A stretch of 11,533 nt of DNA, taken from contig JAFGKO010000207.1 in assembly GCA_016928525.1 (NCBI GenBank), positions 1-11,533 of the forward strand, in the 5' to 3' direction. This DNA comes from Anaerolineales bacterium. Lineage in GTDB: Bacteria; Chloroflexota; Anaerolineae; Anaerolineales; Villigracilaceae. Each line of letters begins with the position of its first letter. The stretch's first letter is position 1. The notes below the pieces were generated by a model. That model saw nothing but the letters and a program-made list of their open reading frames with translations. It did not search any database and had not been told where the DNA came from. The position numbers were made by a program, and so were the translations under genes. Shown here piece after piece: positions 6,344 through 11,533 of the stretch.

Positions 6344-6784
6344 ATGGATAACGTAACTCGTCGCGATTTTCTCAATTTACTCAAAGGCACCGGCGTCGTC
6401 ATCGGCGCGGGCGCGGTGGCTGCGCCTGTGGTGGCTTATTTCTACCCGCCCAAACTGGAGGAGATGCCCTCCGAGCCGGTGCTGGTTTGCGCCGAAGACG
6501 AACTGCCCGTCGGCGACTCCCGCACGGTCAAATTCGGGCGCTATCCTGCCATCGTCGTTCATCTGGACTCCGGCCTGAAAGCTTATTCCGCGGTGTGCAC
6601 GCACTTCGCCTGCCTCGTCAAGTGGAACCCGGAAACGGCGCGCCTGGAATGTCCCTGCCACGACGGTTATTTCAGCGCCGAAGACGGCGCCGTGATCGCC
6701 GGTCCGCCGCCGGCACCGCTCATGATGCTTGTGGCTGAAGTGGTGGATGGGCAGATCTTCGTCAAAGTTGGAGGTGAGTCATGA
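6344..6784 (+). CDS. Rieske [2Fe-2S] protein of the cytochrome b complex
   Basis: This 146-residue protein should take electrons from quinol at the cytochrome b outer site. RRDFLNLL (6-13) followed by a hydrophobic stretch (16-33) is a Tat signal-anchor. Cluster box 1 is CTHFAC (85-90), with Cys85 and His87 as ligands. Box 2 is CPCHDGYF (103-110), with Cys103 and His106 as ligands; Cys90 and Cys105 would form the usual disulfide. Box 1 has Ala where most respiratory Rieske proteins have Gly (CTHxGC), and box 2 lacks the common CHGS. GPPPAPL (120-126) is the Pro loop. The protein is at the short end of the family. GGAGAGG (6328-6333) is its ribosome binding site, and its stop codon overlaps the next start (ATGA at 6781-6784). 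It is a true complex subunit rather than a dioxygenase ferredoxin, given the Tat anchor and the neighbours. Confidence 0.92.
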   Translation: MDNVTRRDFLNLLKGTGVVIGAGAVAAPVVAYFYPPKLEEMPSEPVLVCAEDELPVGDSRTVKFGRYPAIVVHLDSGLKAYSAVCTHFACLVKWNPETARLECPCHDGYFSAEDGAVIAGPPPAPLMMLVAEVVDGQIFVKVGGES

Positions 6785-8676
6785 CCGCGGAAACAGTGAC
6801 CAGTAAACAGTTACCAGTAGACAGTGGTCAACGCTGGCAGCGGGTACGTGACTTTTTCACCCACGTGATTGCCCAGCAACGCATCCTCAAGAAGGCCTAT
6901 CCCGGGGTCATGCACTTCATGCTGTTCTGGGGCGTGAGCATCCAGGTGCTCGGCACAGTCATCAACCTGCTCAACATGACGCTCTTCCAGCCCTGGGTGA
7001 TCGAATGGCCGCGCCTGGGCTGGTATCTGGGTTACGAACTTGTGATGGACATTGCCGGGATCATGATCCTGGTGGGTGTGGGGATGGCGGCCTTCCGGCG
7101 CTATATCCTGCGACCGAAGACGCTCGAATCGAACTGGGACGATGGGTTTGCCCTCGTTATGTTGACCCTGATCGTGCTGGTCGGCTACACCAATGAAGCG
7201 GCACGTTTCCTCTCCACCAGCCCTGAATGGATGAACTGGTCGCCGGTCGGGAGCTGGTTGGCCGGGGTACTGGCGGCGGCCGGGGTCTCGCCTCAGCAGG
7301 CCGGGGCCTGGCACGATGCGTCGGTCTACATCCATGCGACGCTGGCGATGGCGCTGGTGGCAGCCATCCCGTTCACCAAGATGCGGCATCTCATCTACGC
7401 GCCGCTCAACATCCTGAACAGGACGTTCCGCAAAGAGGGCGTGCTCGAGAAGATCGAAGACATCGAGACGACAGAACTCCTGGGTGTCGGCAAGGTCAGC
7501 GAGTTCACGACGCAGCAACTGCTCTCGTTCGATGCCTGCCTGCGCTGCGGACGCTGCGAGGAGGCCTGCCCGTCGAACTTCAGCGGCATGAACTATTCGC
7601 CCAAAGTGCTGATCCAGTCCCTGCGCACGGCCATGCTGGATAATCTTGTCTCCGGCAACGGCAAGAGCGAAACCGAATTGATGGGCTCGGTCATCCCCGA
7701 AGAATATGCCTGGCAGTGCACCACCTGCGGCGCTTGCATCGCTAAATGCCCGGCCTTCATCAATCCAGTGGACGAGGTCATTGACCTGCGCCGCTACCAG
7801 GTGCTGACCACGGGCCAGATGCCCAAGTCGGTGGGCGACACGATGCGCAACATGGAGCGCCAGGGCAACCCCTGGGGTATGCCGCCTGAGAACCGCATGG
7901 CCTGGGCTGAGGGATTAGGCATCCGTGAACTGGCTCCCGGCGAAGAAACGGATGTGCTGTTCTTCACCGGCTGCGCGGCTGCCTTCGACGACCGCAACAA
8001 GAAAGTGGCGCGCGCCTTTGCCAAACTGATGCAAAAAGCGGGCGTGGACTTCGCCGTGCTGGGTTTCGACGAGATGTGCTGCGGCGAGACTGCCCGGCGT
8101 ATGGGTCACGAGTACCTATTCCAGGAGTTTGCCAAACAAAATATCGAGACTTTCGGCGCAGTCAAGTTCAATCGTGTGGTGACGGCCTGCCCGCACTGCT
8201 TCAACACGCTCAAGAACGAGTATCCGCAGATGGGCGGCGACTTCAAAGTGCTGCACTATACCGAGTTGCTGGCCGAGTTGAACCTGCCTGCTGCTTCGGC
8301 CGATGGCAACGGCATTCACGGCAATGTCACTTATCACGACTCGTGCTACCTGGGCCGCTACAACAACATTTATAAGCAACCGCGTGAGTTGCTGAAGAAC
8401 GCCGATGTCAACCTGGTCGAGATGGCCCGCAATGGCGAGAATTCCTTCTGCTGCGGCGGCGGCGGTGGACAGATGTGGCTGGAAACCGACGCCAACACGC
8501 GCATCAACCATCGCCGCCTGGCCGACTCGCTGGATGCCAAAGCGGATGTGGTTGCCACGGCCTGTCCGTATTGTTTATTGATGTTCGATGACGCCATCCG
8601 CTCGAAGGGCGTGGGCGAGCAGATCAAAGTGATGGATATCGCGGAAGTTTTAGAGACGCAGTTGAACGAGGGTTGA
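6781..8676 (+). CDS. Fusion of b-heme membrane domain with HdrD-like Fe-S/CCG protein
   Basis: A 631-residue redox protein joining two modules. Residues 41-200 hold about five membrane segments with His45, His178, His185 and His203 as possible heme b ligands, like the NarI/HdrE-type quinone-reactive domain. Residues 253-263 (CLRCGRCEEAC) and 313-323 (CTTCGACIAKC) bind two [4Fe-4S] clusters. Two CCG domains follow: Cys398, CCG 433-435, CPHC 470-473; and Cys522, CCG 557-559, CPYC 595-598. HdrD-type CCG domains bind non-cubane clusters. Similar fused proteins are described as membrane ETF:menaquinone oxidoreductases (EMO/DUF224-type) and Fe-S oxidoreductases, so it probably links a soluble electron donor to quinone; the donor is not shown here. 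GGAGGTGA (6770-6777) precedes the ATG. Residues 5-16 are encoded by a heptanucleotide repeat and look like a non-essential extension. Translationally coupled to the Rieske gene. Confidence 0.87.
   Translation: MTAETVTSKQLPVDSGQRWQRVRDFFTHVIAQQRILKKAYPGVMHFMLFWGVSIQVLGTVINLLNMTLFQPWVIEWPRLGWYLGYELVMDIAGIMILVGVGMAAFRRYILRPKTLESNWDDGFALVMLTLIVLVGYTNEAARFLSTSPEWMNWSPVGSWLAGVLAAAGVSPQQAGAWHDASVYIHATLAMALVAAIPFTKMRHLIYAPLNILNRTFRKEGVLEKIEDIETTELLGVGKVSEFTTQQLLSFDACLRCGRCEEACPSNFSGMNYSPKVLIQSLRTAMLDNLVSGNGKSETELMGSVIPEEYAWQCTTCGACIAKCPAFINPVDEVIDLRRYQVLTTGQMPKSVGDTMRNMERQGNPWGMPPENRMAWAEGLGIRELAPGEETDVLFFTGCAAAFDDRNKKVARAFAKLMQKAGVDFAVLGFDEMCCGETARRMGHEYLFQEFAKQNIETFGAVKFNRVVTACPHCFNTLKNEYPQMGGDFKVLHYTELLAELNLPAASADGNGIHGNVTYHDSCYLGRYNNIYKQPRELLKNADVNLVEMARNGENSFCCGGGGGQMWLETDANTRINHRRLADSLDAKADVVATACPYCLLMFDDAIRSKGVGEQIKVMDIAEVLETQLNEG
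6794..6829 (+). repeat. CAGTNNN heptanucleotide repeat inside a coding start
   Basis: Five consecutive 7-base units begin with CAGT: CAGTGAC, CAGTAAA, CAGTTAC, CAGTAGA, CAGTGGT (6794-6828), followed by CA. The third bases of the units vary, but the CAGT phase is strict. Because 7 is not divisible by 3 the units are read in different frames, giving VTSKQLPVDSGQ at residues 6-17. Such short tandem heptamers are usually intergenic in bacteria. Confidence 0.8.
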
Positions 8677-8695
8677 GTAGTTTTGGAGGTGTTCT

Positions 8696-9655
8696 ATGAA
8701 CACAAACTGGATGATACACACGCATGGCGACCCACTTGGCGCGCTGCAAAAGTTCGTCAAAACGCTCTGGGAGCAGACTGATCTGGATGTAATGGTCGTT
8801 GCTCCCAACGGCGGTGTATTCTTATTGGAATCCACAGACGAACTGAAGCACCTGAATCCCTTCCGTCCGCTGATGAAGCTGAACACGGCCCGGCTGGTGG
8901 TGGATACGGCCAAGAAGCGTCCCAGCAAGCGCATAGGAGCCATGCTGCGCCCCTGCGAGATGCGCGCCTTGAACGAGATGGCGGCTCGCGGAGCGGTCAA
9001 ACGTGCTGATGTGCTGGCCATCTGCACCGACTGTCTGGGTACTTTCCCGGCGGATGAATTCGAGTGGCGTACAGAACGTTCATCCAAAGGCCTGACCAAA
9101 GAGACGTTGCAGTTCGCACCCCAGGGAGGGATCTCCGCTTACCGGTACCGCCCGGCCTGCCAGATGTGCGCCGAACCTGGCGCGACCGAAGGGGATGTCA
9201 ACATCGGTGTGTTCGGTTTACCAGTACGGCAGTCTATGCTGGTTAATGCCCATAATGGCAGCGTGATCCTGAAATCCATTGCGGAAGGATTGGCAACGGA
9301 TGACCTGGTCAGTAAACGCGAACAGACGCTGGCGAAGATTTCCGAGCGGCACGTCCGCACCCGGGAACGTGTGCTCAAAAGCCTGAATGAAGACTTGCCC
9401 ACTGACCTACAGGAATTGCTGCTGCAATTCGAATCCTGCGGGGAATGTCAGGCCTGTATGAACGTCTGTCCTATCTGCTCGGTGGAAGAGCCTCGTAGGG
9501 CAAAAGATGGCAGGCTGGTGCGCGAAGATGTGGTCAACTGGCTGCTTTCCTGTGCGGGCTGTGGCATGTGCGAGCAGTCCTGTCCCCAGCACCAGCCGTT
9601 GAGCGCGGTCTTCAGTCACATCCGTGAACAGATCGAAGCGGAGTTAGCATTGTAG
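8696..9655 (+). CDS. FrhB/FdhB-like Fe-S oxidoreductase with two [4Fe-4S] clusters
   Basis: This 319-residue soluble protein resembles the coenzyme F420 hydrogenase/dehydrogenase beta-subunit family (FrhB/FdhB), which carries electrons between Fe-S clusters and a flavin or nicotinamide/F420 substrate. Family-like signatures are GAMLRPCEMRALNEM (81-95, Cys87) and ICTDCLGTF (109-117), with a further Cys pair at CQMC (155-158). The C-terminus has two ferredoxin-type motifs: CGECQACMNVC (Cys248, 251, 254, 258) and CAGCGMCEQSC (Cys286, 289, 292, 296). GGAGGT (8685-8690) lies 5 bases before the ATG. It follows the HdrD-like gene by 19 bases and is the last gene of the cluster, so it is a good candidate redox partner for that protein. 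Whether it binds flavin, and which electron carrier it uses (NAD, ferredoxin, ETF or F420), cannot be told from sequence alone. Confidence 0.8.
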   Translation: MNTNWMIHTHGDPLGALQKFVKTLWEQTDLDVMVVAPNGGVFLLESTDELKHLNPFRPLMKLNTARLVVDTAKKRPSKRIGAMLRPCEMRALNEMAARGAVKRADVLAICTDCLGTFPADEFEWRTERSSKGLTKETLQFAPQGGISAYRYRPACQMCAEPGATEGDVNIGVFGLPVRQSMLVNAHNGSVILKSIAEGLATDDLVSKREQTLAKISERHVRTRERVLKSLNEDLPTDLQELLLQFESCGECQACMNVCPICSVEEPRRAKDGRLVREDVVNWLLSCAGCGMCEQSCPQHQPLSAVFSHIREQIEAELAL

Positions 9656-9660
9656 ATTCT

Positions 9661-9730
9661 AACCACAGAGAACGCGGAGCACACGGAGAAACAAATTTTT
9701 ACTCTATGTTCCCTGTGATCTCCGTGGTGA
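9661..9730. repeat. Degenerate inverted repeat after the redox cluster
   Basis: ACCACAGAG...CGGAG (9662-9688) faces CTCTATG...CTCCGTGGT (9702-9728) around an AT-rich centre. About 19 of 27 positions pair, and most mismatches are G/A transitions that allow G-U pairs in RNA. It shares design with the element at 5809-5894 (ACCAC...GTGGT ends, purine-rich left arm), so both probably belong to the same dispersed hairpin class. It begins 6 bases after the last redox gene and could protect or end that mRNA, though no T-run follows. Confidence 0.6.
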
Positions 9731-9737
9731 AGCATAT

Positions 9738-9950
9738 CTATTGTTTAGCATCCTTTATGGGAATTTTATTTACCCTCGCTTGACGCATCTCTTTCGCGGT
9801 GGTATGCTTGCGCGAAATATGGAACCTGTCTCCTGCCTGAACTGCACCAATAATACCAACGATAATCGCACCCGTATCAACTTGATGACGGGACGTTGGC
9901 GCATAGTACAGGTACATAAACCAGTGTACGAACAGCAAAGATAGACACAC
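9738..9950 (-). CDS. Possible small membrane protein, hypothetical
   Basis: An open frame on the minus strand encodes a hydrophobic segment (LLFVHWFMYLYYA), a second mild one (TGAIIVGIIGAVQAG), then a basic tail (SRKHTTAKEMRQARVNK). The composition resembles a two-helix small membrane protein more than random translation. The start is uncertain: GTG at 9950-9948 gives 70 residues with only a G-run upstream; an ATG at 10037 would extend it through a C-rich repeat and is unlikely. No family is recognised. It opposes a predicted rightward RNA, so at most one is likely to be real. Confidence 0.22.
   Translation of the reverse strand: MCLSLLFVHWFMYLYYAPTSRHQVDTGAIIVGIIGAVQAGDRFHISRKHTTAKEMRQARVNKIPIKDAKQ
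9780..9817 (+). promoter_or_regulatory. Candidate promoter with overlapping operator-like palindrome
   Basis: TTGACG (9780-9785), a 17-base spacer and TATGCT (9803-9808) make a fair sigma70-type promoter. TTTCGCG (9792-9798) and CGCGAAA (9811-9817) form a perfect 7-bp inverted repeat that straddles the -10 element, where a repressor could bind. Both are pattern matches only. Confidence 0.35.
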
Positions 9951-9990
9951 AGCCCCCCAACGCTCCGAGACAATCGGGGCGTTTATTTTA
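9815..9990 (+). ncRNA. Candidate intergenic small RNA
   Basis: The promoter candidate at 9780-9808 and the terminator at 9959-9990 would yield an RNA of about 175 bases. The plus-strand reading frame here (from ATG 9804) lacks a binding site and protein-like character. The alternative is that this is simply the 3' untranslated region of the redox cluster, ending at the same terminator. Confidence 0.28.
9959..9990 (+). terminator. Intrinsic terminator
   Basis: AACGCTCCGA (9959-9968) pairs with TCGGGGCGTT (9974-9983), 10 bp including one wobble, around the loop GACAA, followed by TTTATTTTAT. It lies about 300 bases past the last redox gene and before the hairpin element ahead of the aminotransferase. 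It therefore ends either the redox transcript or a separate small RNA, and isolates the aminotransferase unit. Confidence 0.75.
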
Positions 9991-9994
9991 TCAG

Positions 9995-10075
9995 CCCCAC
10001 CCCTCCCGCCCTGTCGGGCACCCTCCCCAAAATGCACCGAACTTCAGGTGCATTTTGGGGAGGGACGGGGAGGGG
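9995..10075. repeat. Perfect 18-bp inverted repeat in a C-rich/G-rich element
   Basis: CCCTCCCCAAAATGCACC (10021-10038) and its exact complement (10047-10064) surround an 8-base loop GAACTTCA. Outer C-rich tracts (9996-10007) can pair further with G-rich tracts (10062-10075), and GCCC TGTC GGGC (10008-10019) is a small hairpin inside. The layout resembles a MITE-like or dispersed palindromic element. It ends 22 bases before the aminotransferase ATG, so in a transcript it would be a very stable hairpin in the leader. Confidence 0.75.
10057..10075 (+). promoter_or_regulatory. G-quadruplex motif in aminotransferase leader
   Basis: Four G-runs, GGGG-A-GGG-AC-GGGG-A-GGGG, have loops of 1, 2 and 1 bases, which is the standard form for a stable quadruplex. 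It lies on the coding strand 11 bases before the purine-rich ribosome binding site AGAGAGG (10086-10092). It overlaps the right arm of the 18-bp inverted repeat, so hairpin and quadruplex would compete. Confidence 0.6.
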
Positions 10076-10097
10076 ATTAGGGCAAAGAGAGGAACTC

Positions 10098-11402
10098 ATG
10101 ACCATTTCCAATGCCACCCCTGCCTATGCGGTGCCGGACGAAAACCTCGTCCCGGTCAGCGACCACTTATCCAAGATGATGGACATCCCACCTTCGCGCA
10201 TGTTCCTGATCAACAAATCGCTCAAGGTCTACCAGGAGAAGTATCCGGATTCGCCCGTCTTCGACGCTTCACAGGGTGACGGCGGCGCCTCCCTGCCCGG
10301 GGTGCCGAAAGTCATTCTGGAGCGCGCGGCAGAGATGCAATACGAGCATGGCACCTCCTACGATATGCCTTTTGGCACGGATGCCTACCGCAAGTCGGTT
10401 ATTGAGCAATATTGGAAGCTCGATCCGTCGTTGGGCTGGGGGCCCGCCAACGTGCTGGGCACCTGTGGCGGACGCGATGCGCTGGTCAAGGCCTACCAGG
10501 CCATGCTGGCGCTCGGCCACGGACGGCAAGGGGACGTCATCGCCGTTTCGCGTGTGCCGTGGATTTCGTATAACTGGGGGCCATACGGCATCGGCGCCAA
10601 TGTGATGTGGTCGCCGGGAGAGCCGTCAGAAGGCTGGGCCTATTCCGTTGACGGGATCAAGTCCAGTGTCGAGTTCGCTGCGCGGTCGGGAAGGAAGATC
10701 GCGGGGCTGGTCATTACCAATCCCGACAACCCGACCGGACTGACAACGTCGGCTGAAAAAATGGCGGCGCTTGCCAAATCCGCGTTGGAGGCGGGCGTAG
10801 CCTTCGTCCTGTTCGATTGGATGTACCACTACGTCACCGACGAGCAGCCCAACGACCTGAACTCCTTCCTGAAAAATTTCGCACCAGATGAGCGCAAACG
10901 ATTGATGTTCCTGGACGGGCTCACCAAGTCGCTGGGCGCATCGAACATCCGCAACTGCCACTTGCTGGCCGACGAGAGCGTGGTCAAATTCATCGTGGCG
11001 CGCGCTTCGCATACCGTCATGCCGACCTATTACTCGCTGGCCGTGGCAATGGCCGCCTATGCGGTGGGTTACACGGAAGCTTCCAGGACGATTGTGGAAC
11101 CAACCAACGCCAGCCGGGTTGTACTCAAAAAGCTGCTGGCCGAGAGCGGGATGCAGCACATCATCGGCAAGGGCTATTACGCCTTTATTGAAGCTGGCGA
11201 GTTCCTGCGCGCCAGGGGCTGGGCGGACAGTGAGCCGCTCGGGCAATACCTGGCCGAAAACTTCGGGGTGGCTGTTGTACCGGGCGCATTCTTCTCGCCC
11301 TTTGGCGGCGATTGGGTGCGCTTCTCGTACGCCACGCCTGCCGAACGTACGCAGGGCGCATTTGAGCGCCTGGTGGCCGGGCTAAATTCTCTGAAAGGCT
11401 GA
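10098..11402 (+). CDS. PLP-dependent aminotransferase, class I/II fold
   Basis: This is a 434-residue fold-type I aminotransferase. Catalytic features are visible: NPDNPTG (208-214) with the Asn that contacts PLP, Asp240 in LFDWMYHYV (pyridine nitrogen partner) followed by Tyr243, Lys277 in DGLTKSLG (Schiff-base lysine), and Arg408 in WVRFSYATP (substrate carboxylate). GTCGGRDAL (121-129) fits the phosphate-binding loop. The length is slightly above the ~400 typical of the class. ATG 10098 was chosen because AGAGAGGAA lies just upstream and the in-frame ATG at 10032 would translate the inverted repeat. Its substrate cannot be told; the active-site set fits aspartate- or alanine-type enzymes. 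It stands apart from the redox cluster behind a terminator and appears monocistronic here. Confidence 0.88.
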   Translation: MTISNATPAYAVPDENLVPVSDHLSKMMDIPPSRMFLINKSLKVYQEKYPDSPVFDASQGDGGASLPGVPKVILERAAEMQYEHGTSYDMPFGTDAYRKSVIEQYWKLDPSLGWGPANVLGTCGGRDALVKAYQAMLALGHGRQGDVIAVSRVPWISYNWGPYGIGANVMWSPGEPSEGWAYSVDGIKSSVEFAARSGRKIAGLVITNPDNPTGLTTSAEKMAALAKSALEAGVAFVLFDWMYHYVTDEQPNDLNSFLKNFAPDERKRLMFLDGLTKSLGASNIRNCHLLADESVVKFIVARASHTVMPTYYSLAVAMAAYAVGYTEASRTIVEPTNASRVVLKKLLAESGMQHIIGKGYYAFIEAGEFLRARGWADSEPLGQYLAENFGVAVVPGAFFSPFGGDWVRFSYATPAERTQGAFERLVAGLNSLKG

Positions 11403-11533
11403 AAATCCAACCGCAAAGCGCGCGAGGGTAGCACCCCACTAAAGCGTGGTGGAGGTGCGTAAATCTTGCAGAAAATGGGGTTCACTGGCAAACTCGTTTG
11501 ACTTCCAAATCATACGAGAGGCCAATGAACTCA
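11403..11533. other. 3' spacer with hairpin, possible next gene start
   Basis: GCACC (11431-11435) with GGTGC (11454-11458), and inside them CCAC with GTGG around TAAAGC, make a bulged hairpin without a T-run, so it is not a clear intrinsic terminator. GAGAGG (11516-11521) and ATG at 11525 near the right edge could begin another gene, but only three codons are visible and the spacing is short. Confidence 0.35.

Noticed and set aside
6811..7518. Long minus-strand frame opposite the HdrD-like gene
   Set aside because: Shadow frame of a high-GC gene with no start signals; the opposite strand encodes clear Fe-S motifs.

Overview
The window looks like a chromosome segment from a bacterium of the Chloroflexota, probably class Anaerolineae. 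This is inferred from gene content and style, not from a search. The clues are Thr/Pro-rich lipoproteins with SH3-type domains, a b6-type split cytochrome b beside a fused b-heme/HdrD-like protein, Gly/Ala-rich high-GC respiratory genes, and intergenic hairpin repeats.

Layout. Positions 1-128 hold a divergent promoter pair; the leftward promoter serves a gene whose first codons run off the left edge. Positions 129-325 form a non-coding, structured leader or small RNA ending in an intrinsic terminator. It is followed by rpsU (ribosomal protein S21, TTG start) and carD (RNA polymerase-binding regulator), closed by a second terminator. A secreted SH3-domain lipoprotein follows (1496-2401). On the minus strand lies a complete tRNA-Val(GAC) unit with its own consensus promoter and terminator. 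Also on the minus strand is a lower-GC gene (2615-4566) for a GHKL/Hsp90-like ATPase fused to a C-terminal PD-(D/E)XK nuclease-like domain. It is broken by an apparent one-base deletion exactly inside the ATPase N-box. A 237-base divergent intergenic region follows, carrying palindromes and a direct repeat.

From 4804 to 9655 a high-GC, same-strand cluster encodes a membrane electron-transfer module: a b6-type cytochrome b with an added c-type heme motif, a subunit IV-like protein, a Tat-dependent Rieske protein, a fusion of a b-heme membrane domain with a HdrD-like Fe-S/CCG protein, and an FrhB/FdhB-like Fe-S protein. Together they suggest electron exchange between a quinone pool, a Rieske/b complex and a soluble or membrane-associated low-potential donor. 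A separate cytochrome c1 or f gene is not present. The downstream spacer (9656-10097) holds a degenerate hairpin repeat, a possible small RNA with its own promoter and terminator, and a perfect 18-bp inverted repeat that overlaps a G-quadruplex motif just ahead of a PLP-dependent aminotransferase (10098-11402).

Points most worth attention: the N-box frameshift in the putative defence ATPase-nuclease; the cytochrome b with four predicted hemes; a heptanucleotide repeat (CAGTNNN x5) that has become the N-terminal codons of the HdrD-like gene; the rpsU leader RNA with competing stems; and the G4/hairpin leader of the aminotransferase.
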